The notes under the pieces were generated by a model. It searched no databases and was not told where the DNA came from. It was given only the letters and a program-made list of their open reading frames with translations. Below are positions 41,494 through 49,304 of a stretch of 64,000 nt of DNA, one piece after another (positions within the stretch are counted from its first letter, which is position 1; every line of letters begins with the position of its first letter). The stretch is from NCBI GenBank assembly GCA_023405135.1, contig JAEXYZ010000047.1, positions 5,128-69,127 of the forward strand. The letters are read 5' to 3'. The translations under genes were made by a program, and so were the position numbers. This stretch comes from Bacillota bacterium. Its GTDB lineage: Bacteria > Bacillota > Bacilli > Bacillales_A > Planococcaceae.

Positions 41494-42660
41494 TTAAGGA
41501 GTTTCTACAGTTTCAGTAAGTTCAAAATCGATGTCCAAATCGTAAACAATTGCAGTATTATTATCCTCCGGTTTACCATTCGCAAATTGTTTAATTGTAT
41601 ATAATCTGCAATCTTCAATTGCAAGTGTTTCATCAAATTTGTTGATTTTGTAACCACCAGCGATTGCAGCTAAATATTTACCTTTCACAAAGAACAAGAC
41701 TTTACCTTCTGGAACCTCTTCGGATTCGATTGGTTTGATGTTAAATGGTAAATTTAACACCCATTGGCCGTTATCAGTTTGTATAGTATTTCCAACTTCA
41801 ATTTTAATTTTGTCGATTGGATTTACTACCATCACGATTTTATTTGCAACTTTACGCGGTTTTCCTTTCGCATCTTTTGATAGTTTAACAATAACACCAC
41901 CAAGCTCACGTGCAACGATAACCCCTTTTTCACTTGGTGCAAATGTTAATGTTCCACTTGAAGTTTTATCTGTAACAGCGCCAGTATCTGGATCTACATC
42001 TTTCATTAATCCAATTGGTTCGTTTTGTGCTGGACCACGTCCGTTAACTAGACCGTACTCCAAACCAACAGAATAAGATTCAACTAATAAAGTTCGAACA
42101 TAGCGCTCAACCCATTCCGGACCAAGTTCAAGCATATCTTTTGGAATTACTGCAAATGCTGTAAGTTTCAATTGCCCAATTTGTTCTTCACGGAATGCAG
42201 CTTTAACTTGACCTTGAATATCGCCGAATAATGCACCCCAAGCATAAGCTTTTGTCGGGTCAGCATAAATGTAACGAGTTACAGCGCCCAAATCTTGCAA
42301 GCCGATTGCTTCAAGTAACGGATGTTCTTGAACTAATTCTTCAAACACTCGTTCCTGCGTAGAAATTGGTAGAATTGAATTTTCATCAAATCCGCCTTTA
42401 TCAATTACTTCGTTAAAGAATTTTCTCTCTGTGGAAGTTAGAACATTTTGACCACGTGCAGCTAAAATTTGAGCATCATGCACTTCATTACGTGCTTCAG
42501 TTCTAATTTGTTCCGTTAAATCATTTTGTAAAGCGGTAAACATGTCGTTAAAAGCATTTTCAAGTTGTTCTGGAGTAGCATCTTCTGATTTCATTAAATT
42601 CATATATACTTGTTTTTTCTCCTCAAAATTTGCCATCTTACCTTTTAATTTCATCACCAT
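41494..42660 (-). CDS. Major capsid protein, HK97 fold
   Basis: 388 residues. A helical N-terminal scaffold-like region (about 1-100) is followed by the HK97 core (LTSTERKFFNEVIDKGGF, ISTQERVFEELVQEHPLLEAI, FAVIPKDMLELGPEWVERYV). The protease encoded just before probably removes the N-terminal region during maturation. GGAGG precedes the start. Confidence 0.92.
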   Translation of the reverse strand: MVMKLKGKMANFEEKKQVYMNLMKSEDATPEQLENAFNDMFTALQNDLTEQIRTEARNEVHDAQILAARGQNVLTSTERKFFNEVIDKGGFDENSILPISTQERVFEELVQEHPLLEAIGLQDLGAVTRYIYADPTKAYAWGALFGDIQGQVKAAFREEQIGQLKLTAFAVIPKDMLELGPEWVERYVRTLLVESYSVGLEYGLVNGRGPAQNEPIGLMKDVDPDTGAVTDKTSSGTLTFAPSEKGVIVARELGGVIVKLSKDAKGKPRKVANKIVMVVNPIDKIKIEVGNTIQTDNGQWVLNLPFNIKPIESEEVPEGKVLFFVKGKYLAAIAGGYKINKFDETLAIEDCRLYTIKQFANGKPEDNNTAIVYDLDIDFELTETVETP

Positions 42661-42676
42661 TCTTCATAACCTCCAT

Positions 42677-43471
42677 TTAATTAGTCCATTTTTTGAACAT
42701 ATTAAAAGAACCTTTCCCTTTGTTTCCTTCCACAGAAGGAGTTGGAGAAGGTTCTTTATCTAAAACTGTTTTCAATTCATTCAAAATTTGTTGTTTTTCT
42801 TCAAAAGTTCGTGTTGCAACATTGACTATTGTTTCATCATCGTTATTTTCATCTTCCATTTGGTCACCTTCAACTTTATTAGCGAACCCAAATTCTACAG
42901 CTTTTTTGGCACTGAACCATGTTTCTGCATCTACCATCGAGCGAACTTCTTCACGGGAGATATTCGCTTTTGTCATGTAAATATCAATAATGCCTTCCTC
43001 TAATTCTTCAAGTACATCAGCCTCTTTTCGCATGTCGGTTTTTGTACCCCATACGACATTAGACGCTTCATGAATCATCATCATAGAACCTAATCCCATA
43101 ATTAATTCATCAGCTGCCATTGCGATAACTGAAGCAGCAGAACAAGCCCATCCATCTACATGAATAGTGACTTTGCTAGTATGCCGCTTTAAACGATTGT
43201 AAATAGAAATCCCGTCAAAAGCATCTCCTCCAGGGCTATTCAAATAAACGATGATGTCATTATTTCCAGCTTCTTTCAACGCACGGTCCACATCGCTTGC
43301 GGAAACACACTCATCCCACCAAGAATCACCGATGATGCCATAAATAGTCAACTCACTTACATTTTTCTCGTTGTCGTGCTTTACTGCAAATTGCTGCGGA
43401 ATCTGCTTTAATTGTTCGACGTAGCGTTGATTTTTAAAAAACTTGAAGAATTCCTCACGATTCATTTTCAT
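42677..43471 (-). CDS. ClpP-like head maturation protease
   Basis: About 264 residues. The S14 fold is clear: YLNSPGGDAFDGISIYN, catalytic serine in GWACSAASVIAMA, histidine in MMMIHEASNVVWG and an acidic residue in the following helix. It cleaves capsid scaffold or prohead. AGGAGG precedes; a GTG at 43483 is an alternative start. It overlaps the portal gene by 17 bp. Confidence 0.9.
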   Translation of the reverse strand: MKMNREEFFKFFKNQRYVEQLKQIPQQFAVKHDNEKNVSELTIYGIIGDSWWDECVSASDVDRALKEAGNNDIIVYLNSPGGDAFDGISIYNRLKRHTSKVTIHVDGWACSAASVIAMAADELIMGLGSMMMIHEASNVVWGTKTDMRKEADVLEELEEGIIDIYMTKANISREEVRSMVDAETWFSAKKAVEFGFANKVEGDQMEDENNDDETIVNVATRTFEEKQQILNELKTVLDKEPSPTPSVEGNKGKGSFNMFKKWTN

Positions 43472-44615
43472 TCTCTTTTTCACCTCCTTTAGTTGAATCT
43501 ACAGTTTGATAGTTTTTCGTAAGCACATATTTATCAAGTTCTGGATCATCCACACGGTCTTTTCCAATCTCCTCTCGAACATCGTTTCGACTGAATGCAC
43601 CGGAAGCTATTAATTTATCAATAGAGTTAGCTATGTCAAAGATTGATTTGATTTGAATACCGAATGCTTTAATGCGCTTGCCGTTCATGTATTCGTTTTT
43701 ATCGATTAGCTTTGCGTTCAGTTCATCCATTATTTTTTTTAATAGTGAATCAAGCGTAAATTTTACATAAGACTTAACCGCTGTTTCATATTCGGATAAA
43801 GACCCGTTGATTAATGCCGGAGGAATTCCAAGCAATTCCGCGACATATTCAATCGTCTTATCCAAGACTTTCATAATGTCCTCGACAGACCGACCATTAT
43901 TGCTACCATTCGCGATTTCGGTGTAATCAAAACCTTTTAGCTTCGGGACAATTGCAAAAGCTTTTGTTTTAAAAGCATTGAACAACTTGTCCATGAAAGT
44001 TTGCAATTTATCCGTATTTTCTTTGTCCAAGTTCGTAGTACCTTCAACACTAGCCAACGCACGAACTTGATTACTGAACATGGCCGTCTGTATCATCCGG
44101 CTAAATAAATCTGTGAAATCTTTGAACATACCATTCATGAAGTATTGAAGTTTTTTATTGTTGTATCGCAAATAAATCACTTCATCCATGTCGAATGTTC
44201 GAGCAAATGTATAATCTTTCACCGTCACATTTTTAAATTTGTCTGGATAGACTGCGTATTCTTCACGGGTGAAGCTATCAGCAATCAATAAATCGTTCGT
44301 ATCGGATAAAATAACCAATACTTCTGAATCAAAAATAAGTTTATAAATGACTTCTTCCCAAAAATCCGCAGCCGAACTGTCTGTATTGGGCCGCACGTTC
44401 AGTAAATAATCCCAATCATCATAGATACGCTTACCGTTTTGCATGATTCGAAATTCAGTTTGACCGATTGACCGTGCTATAAAATTAATACAGATTTCAA
44501 GCGCAAGATATTTCAAATATGCACGCTGTTCGACCGGTACACCATAAATTTCTCTATCATACAGCGAAGGCGCCAAACTCTTGTTACGTGAAAAAATATC
44601 GCTTAACCAACTCAC
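43455..44615 (-). CDS. Portal protein, HK97 family
   Basis: 386 residues with portal motifs (LALEICINFIARSIGQTEFRI with the RP-N segment LNVRPNTDSSAADFWEEVIY, and LLGIPPALINGSLSEYETAVK). It forms the dodecameric channel for DNA entry. It sits between large terminase and protease. Confidence 0.92.
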   Translation of the reverse strand: MSWLSDIFSRNKSLAPSLYDREIYGVPVEQRAYLKYLALEICINFIARSIGQTEFRIMQNGKRIYDDWDYLLNVRPNTDSSAADFWEEVIYKLIFDSEVLVILSDTNDLLIADSFTREEYAVYPDKFKNVTVKDYTFARTFDMDEVIYLRYNNKKLQYFMNGMFKDFTDLFSRMIQTAMFSNQVRALASVEGTTNLDKENTDKLQTFMDKLFNAFKTKAFAIVPKLKGFDYTEIANGSNNGRSVEDIMKVLDKTIEYVAELLGIPPALINGSLSEYETAVKSYVKFTLDSLLKKIMDELNAKLIDKNEYMNGKRIKAFGIQIKSIFDIANSIDKLIASGAFSRNDVREEIGKDRVDDPELDKYVLTKNYQTVDSTKGGEKENENES

Positions 44616-44637
44616 CTATTCACCTCCCTCCTCATCG

Positions 44638-46353
44638 CTAAAAATTTAATGCATTCAATATATCTAAACTTTCGCCGATATCAACTTCATCTTCCAAATC
44701 ACGCGAACCCCAAACACCGTACAGAAACATCATGAATCCGTCCGTTTTTCGCTTCACCTCTTCTTTTTTACGGTACACTTTGTTTCCGTTTGGAAGCCGC
44801 TTAACGAGAACATTATTCGTGTACCATCGCATCAGTGGGTTATCACCAAAAATGACATTTTCATTTTCAAATGCAATTTCAATACGTGGGGCCAACAATC
44901 CACTTGCTGCGTCCGGGTTGCGAATTATTTCCACTTCAAAACCTTCTGCTTCAAAAAGCGGTTTCAAAATGTCCATTTTGAAATTATCGCCAACGATTTT
45001 TTTTATCTTCCAACCTTCTTTTCTTTTTTGAACAAACCATTGAACGATAATATGCGGATCCATTGTTTCTAAGTTGAGAACAGTCAAAAGACCATCGTCT
45101 TCCCACTCCCGAATTGGAGCGAATTTACGATGGTCTTTTTTATTGTTATTTTCGCCTTTTGGTTTTGAATAAGCATAGTGCTTGTCAGCAAACGGTTTAC
45201 ACACAAATGAATGAGTTAGTTCTCGTGGAAGTATATACTTTTCACCTTTTTTGAACAGCAAACCATTTGCCACAAAATCGCGGACCGACGCATAATCCAA
45301 ACACCCAATACATTCTCGCTTTTTTAGTTCTTCCAAATTGTAATCCTGATTTGTGGCCAAAATTTTTTCCCAGGAAGTAACGGACTTTTCCAAATCGACT
45401 TTCGGAAGGTTCATCCGCTTTGTGATAAATTCTTCATAACCGTCCGGGTTATTTTCTAATTTGTTATATTCTCTTTTGACTGTTCTAAAAAGATTTTTTG
45501 CGTAATTGGACATTGGTGGATGAAATTGTGAATTTGCTTTTTGCCACATTTTTGGATTGTGCATTTCATCTTCGTTATCCAAACAACACATAAATGGGAA
45601 AAGCGGGTCTTCGCGGAAACTTACATTCCCGTCCAAAATGTTGTCAGCACGTTCTTTTAATTTATCGATAAATCCATCTCGAACGTAGCCATCCGTTCCA
45701 ACATAAAAAATTCTCGGGTTTTTCACTTTCCCGAGACCAGAAGTAAAGACGTTTACAATCGTAGCATCTTCGTACTCATGAACTTCTTCGAAAATGACAC
45801 AACCATCGCGCAAACCATCTTTTGTTCGAGCGTTTGACGTATGGAATTGAAATATCGATTTTGTAGCATATGATTCAATTAATTCTTTTTTATGATTGAA
45901 ATGCTGTTTTAAAGTATCGTTCCCATCAATCGTGTTATAAACTTCGTTGAATGATATTTTTGCTTGTTTTTCACTATTTGCCACAAGTGATACATTATAA
46001 TTTTTGATTCCGTGTAAATCACTGATAAAATAATTAGCCAAAGTGGAAATACGGCCACTTTTTCCTCCACCGCGACCTTCATAATCAAAATGTTCTTCAA
46101 AAACTAACGTTCCATCATTGTAATACAAAAAAATAAAGCATGTCTTGAATTTTTGTGTCAACGTCAATGGGAAATAATATTTTTCAGTGAACTTGATATA
46201 ATTTTCAATTTGTTCGCCATCAAAATACATATCATCTGCAGTCAAAATCTCACGTTCAATCAATTTAATTAACTTGATGCGCCTTTCATTTAAAATAATC
46301 TTTCCTTCACGCCACAGTTGAATGTATTCATCAATGTATGGATAGCTGTTCAA
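44638..46353 (-). CDS. terL: Terminase large subunit
   Basis: 571 residues. The ATPase domain has a Walker-A-like GRGGGKSGR (about 90-98) and Walker B CVIFEEVHEYED; the nuclease domain follows (IGCLDYASVRDF, then KKIVGDNFKMD). It powers DNA packaging and cuts concatemers. It overlaps the small subunit by 4 bp. An HNH gene upstream suggests cos-type packaging. Confidence 0.93.
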   Translation of the reverse strand: MNSYPYIDEYIQLWREGKIILNERRIKLIKLIEREILTADDMYFDGEQIENYIKFTEKYYFPLTLTQKFKTCFIFLYYNDGTLVFEEHFDYEGRGGGKSGRISTLANYFISDLHGIKNYNVSLVANSEKQAKISFNEVYNTIDGNDTLKQHFNHKKELIESYATKSIFQFHTSNARTKDGLRDGCVIFEEVHEYEDATIVNVFTSGLGKVKNPRIFYVGTDGYVRDGFIDKLKERADNILDGNVSFREDPLFPFMCCLDNEDEMHNPKMWQKANSQFHPPMSNYAKNLFRTVKREYNKLENNPDGYEEFITKRMNLPKVDLEKSVTSWEKILATNQDYNLEELKKRECIGCLDYASVRDFVANGLLFKKGEKYILPRELTHSFVCKPFADKHYAYSKPKGENNNKKDHRKFAPIREWEDDGLLTVLNLETMDPHIIVQWFVQKRKEGWKIKKIVGDNFKMDILKPLFEAEGFEVEIIRNPDAASGLLAPRIEIAFENENVIFGDNPLMRWYTNNVLVKRLPNGNKVYRKKEEVKRKTDGFMMFLYGVWGSRDLEDEVDIGESLDILNALNF

Positions 46354-46676
46354 ATCAAACTACTCCGCTTCCTGTTGTCCTCCACAGATGATGAAGAAGG
46401 CGCATCCTTAAAGTTGATTGATTTTTCAAGGTTAATAATTTGAGCATTGATTTTGTTGCGTTCGGCGATTAGAGGGTGGGCCTTTGTAAACTCTTGTGAG
46501 CCATTTATGACTTTTACCGTTTCACCCTCTTTAGCAATTTGCTGATTTACTTTTCTGAACGCTTTTACTAATTCGATGTATCGTTCGACTTTTTCCATTT
46601 CAACCAAATCCGTCATATCTATTCGATCCATAAGCTGTTTTTTTAATTTTGAAATGCTCACTGCCAATGTACCCAC
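46350..46676 (-). CDS. terS: Terminase small subunit, P27 family
   Basis: 108 residues with the P27 pattern (VERYIELVKAFRKVNQQI, then FTKAHPLIAERNKINAQIINLEKSI). It recognises the packaging site and loads the large subunit. Confidence 0.82.
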   Translation of the reverse strand: MGTLAVSISKLKKQLMDRIDMTDLVEMEKVERYIELVKAFRKVNQQIAKEGETVKVINGSQEFTKAHPLIAERNKINAQIINLEKSINFKDAPSSSSVEDNRKRSSLI

Positions 46677-46774
46677 CCCCTTACGTGAGAATTTTATGAA
46701 CGATTTTCAGACAGTTGAGCCCCCGCCACCGGTGTCCCCAATCGAGATTTTCACAAAACTTTTGACCCGGGGGA

Positions 46775-47116
46775 CTAATCCCAACGTTCATCATCCCATT
46801 TTGGTTTTCTTGGTTGGAATTCAAAGTGCCGATTGTGCTTGATATTATGGCAGCGAACGCATAACGTTTCTAAGTCATCCGGATCCAGTGCCAACTCCGG
46901 ATGATGTTCTAAGTCTTTGATGTGATCTACGACCAATTGAATTTTCTTTCTCTTAGCAGATTCACTGTATTCATTCGTATCAATTGTGACATAACCATTG
47001 CGCTTACATTCTTGGCATTCGTAATTATCACGTTGTTTAACAAAAGCAGATAATCTACGCCAAGTTTTGCTATCGTAGAATTTCCGTTTCTGTTCGCGAG
47101 TTTTGTATTCTTGCAT
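46775..47116 (-). CDS. HNH endonuclease (packaging-associated)
   Basis: 113 residues. Motifs are CQECKRNGYV, VVDHIKDLEHHPELALD and LCVRCHNIKHN, the standard HNH core with zinc cysteines. HNH proteins next to terminase genes help cut cos sites in HK97-like phages. Start 47116; a TTG at 47122 is possible. Confidence 0.88.
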   Translation of the reverse strand: MQEYKTREQKRKFYDSKTWRRLSAFVKQRDNYECQECKRNGYVTIDTNEYSESAKRKKIQLVVDHIKDLEHHPELALDPDDLETLCVRCHNIKHNRHFEFQPRKPKWDDERWD

Positions 47117-47118
47117 TG

Positions 47119-47283
47119 TCAATCGCTCACTTCCAGCCGTGTTGGAAGTTCATTTATAAATACTTCGATACTTGCTTTACATTTATCACACCAACTATGA
47201 TATTTAATTTCATAATCGCTGTAATGTTTTATATTCAATACTTCGGTTTCTGTTTTACACATCGGACATGATAATGATTTCAT
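47119..47283 (-). CDS. Small zinc-ribbon phage protein
   Basis: 54 residues with CPMC and CDKC (positions about 6-9 and 32-35), a likely four-cysteine zinc ribbon. It overlaps both neighbours by a few bases. Function unknown; the position suggests a late or packaging accessory role. Confidence 0.65.
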   Translation of the reverse strand: MKSLSCPMCKTETEVLNIKHYSDYEIKYHSWCDKCKASIEVFINELPTRLEVSD

Positions 47284-47468
47284 CTTTGCCTCAACACCCC
47301 TCCACGACCTCGTTTGTACGTCTGACGATTCACGCCCATCAATTCTTCGATATCCTGTCTTGTTAATTGTTCATTTCGTTTAGGCCGCTTCTTCTTTTTT
47401 CTACGAGAATCATTGTTATACCCTAACTTCCGTTTGATTTCTATTGGAACACGTTCCTCAATCCTCAT
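47280..47468 (-). CDS. Small basic phage protein with HTH-like segment
   Basis: 62 residues, strongly basic (SRRKKKKRPKR), followed by LTRQDIEELMGVNRQTYKRG, a helix-turn-helix-like sequence. It is one of the first late genes and could regulate or bind phage DNA. Not recognised. Confidence 0.6.
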   Translation of the reverse strand: MRIEERVPIEIKRKLGYNNDSRRKKKKRPKRNEQLTRQDIEELMGVNRQTYKRGRGGVLRQR

Positions 47469-47492
47469 TTACCTCACCTTCCATTACAAAAT

Positions 47493-47525
47493 AAAAAGCC
47501 ACACTCGATTGAGTGTGACTTTTTT
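47493..47525. terminator. Terminator after the 147-aa gene
   Basis: Stem CACACTC/GAGTGTG extended by AAG/CTT, loop GATT, with A- and T-tracts on the two sides. It ends transcription of the 147-aa gene, so the late operon may start below it. Confidence 0.8.
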
Positions 47526-47529
47526 AAAA

Positions 47530-47973
47530 TTAACATTTTTTAATTTGATTTTTAAGCTTTTCAATTACTTCTTTGTTATTCTTGATATAAATATCAATCA
47601 TTTTATCTAGATACTTTAATCCATTATAAGCTTCTTCAAATAACCCTAATTCAACCAATTTTCTCCACGAAGTTCTTTGACTTTTTTCTGAGTATAAATA
47701 TACTTGTAAAAGTCCTTCACCTATTGAGAATACAAATAAGGTATTTTCTTCTTTGTCTAAACCAAGAATTGGTCCTCTGGAAGAAGTATAGTTTATTGTT
47801 GGATGAGTAAAAAGATAACCGCTTTCTTTAATTACTTTGGCAATTTCTATTTTTTTATTCCACAATTCTATTAAAATGTTTTCTTGTTGTTCTTTTAACT
47901 TTTTAATTTCATCATCAAGTTTATCACATTCTTTAATTTTTTCTTTAAGTTCATCAATAGTCATTTCAAACAC
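47530..47973 (-). CDS. Hypothetical phage-end protein with coiled coil
   Basis: 147 residues. An N-terminal coiled coil (TIDELKEKIKECDKLDDEIKKLKE region) is followed by a beta-rich middle (GYLFTHPTINYTSSRG, then FVFSIGEGLLQVYLYS) and a helical end. It is the most distal gene before attR and has its own terminator, suggesting expression in the lysogen. Not recognised. Confidence 0.55.
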   Translation of the reverse strand: MFEMTIDELKEKIKECDKLDDEIKKLKEQQENILIELWNKKIEIAKVIKESGYLFTHPTINYTSSRGPILGLDKEENTLFVFSIGEGLLQVYLYSEKSQRTSWRKLVELGLFEEAYNGLKYLDKMIDIYIKNNKEVIEKLKNQIKKC

Positions 47974-48115
47974 CTCCTTCCTATCTCAATCATAGGATAG
48001 AAAGGAAATGTTTAACAATAATTTTTTATTCACATTTGCAACTATATTTCTTTATATATTTTCTTTAATTATTTATTTAGGGTTTTCGCATATAATAGAA
48101 GGAATTTTTTTGACC

Positions 48116-48209
48116 GTACTCTAGTTAGAGTATAGAACCGTACTCTACGTAGAGTACAGAACCGTACTCGGATTAGAGTACAGTTACCACCGTACTCTAG
48201 TTAGAGTAC
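48116..48209. repeat. Array of four 18-bp palindromes
   Basis: GTACTCTA(N)TAGAGTAC-type palindromes at 48116-48133, 48140-48157, 48164-48181 and 48192-48209. The second is a perfect palindrome; the others have one to three changes. Start-to-start spacing is 24, 24 and 28 bp. They lie in the 487-bp non-coding stretch between the last phage gene and attR. It looks like a protein-binding array; a further short dyad TAGCG/CGCTA lies at 48223-48239. Confidence 0.85.
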
Positions 48210-48313
48210 GAACCTTGCACCATAGCGTAGAATTCGCTAGCGTTTCCCTTTCCGCCACTATCTCTTTCGAATTGTGTTATTCGCTTATTTTTTTGTTGTG
48301 GTAAAAATAAAAA

Positions 48314-48340
48314 AGGAATTAACCATTGCGGTCAATTCCT
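48314..48340 (-). terminator. Terminator facing readthrough from the yhbH 5' half
   Basis: On the minus strand an 11-bp stem with one mismatch (48340-48330, 48324-48314) is followed by TTTTTTATTTTT. It lies 140 bp inside the prophage from attR. It should stop transcripts coming from the yhbH promoter before they enter phage genes. Confidence 0.82.
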
Positions 48341-48455
48341 GATGATATCACTATAAAACATTTAAACGATTCTTTCCTAATTATTTAATTAAATTTTTAT
48401 AAAATATTTATAAACAGTTTACCCTCTTATAGGAAGCTGCGAAATGGCTTTTTAT

Positions 48456-48484
48456 TATAGTTAAAATAAAACTTCTGTCGATCC
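48456..48484 (-). other. Prophage attachment site, late-gene end
   Basis: The minus strand reads host AGTGGA, core TC (48481-48480), 15 phage bases, then TTAACTATA (48464-48456). That arm is the exact inverse of TATAGTTAA at the other end. In the excised phage the two arms would flank the TC symmetrically (9 + 32 + 9 bp, dyad centre on TC). Confidence 0.82.
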
Positions 48485-49150
48485 ACTCGTATCCATCATC
48501 GCAAGGACTACTGCCCTCGTTTCAGGTTTTATGACTTCATCCCAAGTTTTAAAGCGCAAATCATCATTATGAATTGGTGTAATCTCCGCTTTACCTTTCA
48601 TTGCATTGCGTTTAATCGCTGTTAAAATTGTTCTTTTCTTATCGATATTACCCATAAGCCCTTTTTTTCGAATATCATTGAATTCAATTTTTTCTACAGT
48701 AATCTCTGCCATTTCTTTCTTTTCTAAATTAGGAAGTTCTAATTCTTTAAATAGAACATTTTGAACTTCTTCTAGACTTACTTCTGCTTCATAATAATCC
48801 TGTCCAGGCTTATCACCTGCTTTTTTACCTTGACCTGCGGCTTGATCTCCTGGTTTTCCATCACGGGCAACAACATCGCCTACTTTACTATCGCCTTGAC
48901 CTTGACCAACATGCTTCGATTTGCCGTAGTTATAGCGAATCTTATACTCATCTAATGAACGTATTGGTATTTTAATAACCTCTCTACCATTCGACATAAT
49001 AATACTTTCTTCACTAACTAAATCAGGTAAATTATTTTTAATGGCGTCTTTTACCTTATCCATATGTCGTTGTTGGTCTTGGTACCCTTTACGATGGAGG
49101 GACCAATTTTCTTGAGAGACAACAAAATTTCTATTCTGATTTTCACTCAT
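48461..49150 (-). CDS. yhbH: yhbH, 5' half (gene split by prophage)
   Basis: Encodes YhbH residues 1-224 ([40 protein letters not shown]; a Gly/Gln-rich stretch) up to [11 protein letters not shown]. It then runs into phage DNA and adds TEVLF before a stop. It lacks the rest of the VWA-like domain and is likely inactive. Start 49150 follows GTGAGGA; the ATG at 49162 has no site. The break falls inside the metal-binding DxSxS motif. A sigma-E-like promoter and, further up, the prkA terminator precede it. Confidence 0.92.
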   Translation of the reverse strand: MSENQNRNFVVSQENWSLHRKGYQDQQRHMDKVKDAIKNNLPDLVSEESIIMSNGREVIKIPIRSLDEYKIRYNYGKSKHVGQGQGDSKVGDVVARDGKPGDQAAGQGKKAGDKPGQDYYEAEVSLEEVQNVLFKELELPNLEKKEMAEITVEKIEFNDIRKKGLMGNIDKKRTILTAIKRNAMKGKAEITPIHNDDLRFKTWDEVIKPETRAVVLAMMDTSGSTEVLF

Positions 49151-49215
49151 TTTTATCCTCACCCATCTTTAATGAAATTTCCCATTATAGTTTCCTTGAG
49201 AAAATCACTTTTTTT

Positions 49216-49244
49216 ATAATATGCGAATTTTCAAACATATTTCA
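49216..49244 (-). promoter_or_regulatory. Sigma-E-like promoter of yhbH
   Basis: Minus strand: TGAAATA (49244-49238), 14-bp spacer, CATATTAT (49223-49216), fitting the mother-cell sigma-E pattern. It lies between the prkA terminator and yhbH. yhbH is a known sigma-E gene in B. subtilis. Confidence 0.55.
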
Positions 49245-49258
49245 CTCATTTTTAAAAT

Positions 49259-49294
49259 AAAAAAAACGAGTGTCCTTAATTTTATGGACACTCG
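49259..49294 (-). terminator. Terminator of prkA
   Basis: Perfect 9-bp stem CGAGTGTCC/GGACACTCG (49286-49294, 49267-49275) followed on the minus strand by eight T. It separates prkA from yhbH, so these are independent transcription units. Confidence 0.85.
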
Positions 49295-49304
49295 CGGCAA
49301 TATA

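Larger units (their letters stand above)
10997..48481. mobile_element. Siphovirus-type prophage integrated in yhbH
   Basis: A 37.5-kb element bounded by matching TC core sites inside yhbH. It contains a large serine recombinase at one end, a CI/Cro switch, recombination and replication genes, ArpU, HNH, P27-type small terminase, large terminase, HK97-type portal, protease and capsid, head-tail connectors, tail tube, frameshifted tail chaperone, tape measure, distal tail, fibre, holin and endolysin. All essential modules look open, so it is probably inducible. In the excised circle the late genes follow ArpU and the recombinase. The insertion interrupts a mother-cell sporulation gene. Confidence 0.93.

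Noticed and set aside
48116..48209. CRISPR array
   Set aside because: Repeats are self-palindromic, spacers are only 6-10 bp, and no cas genes are present.
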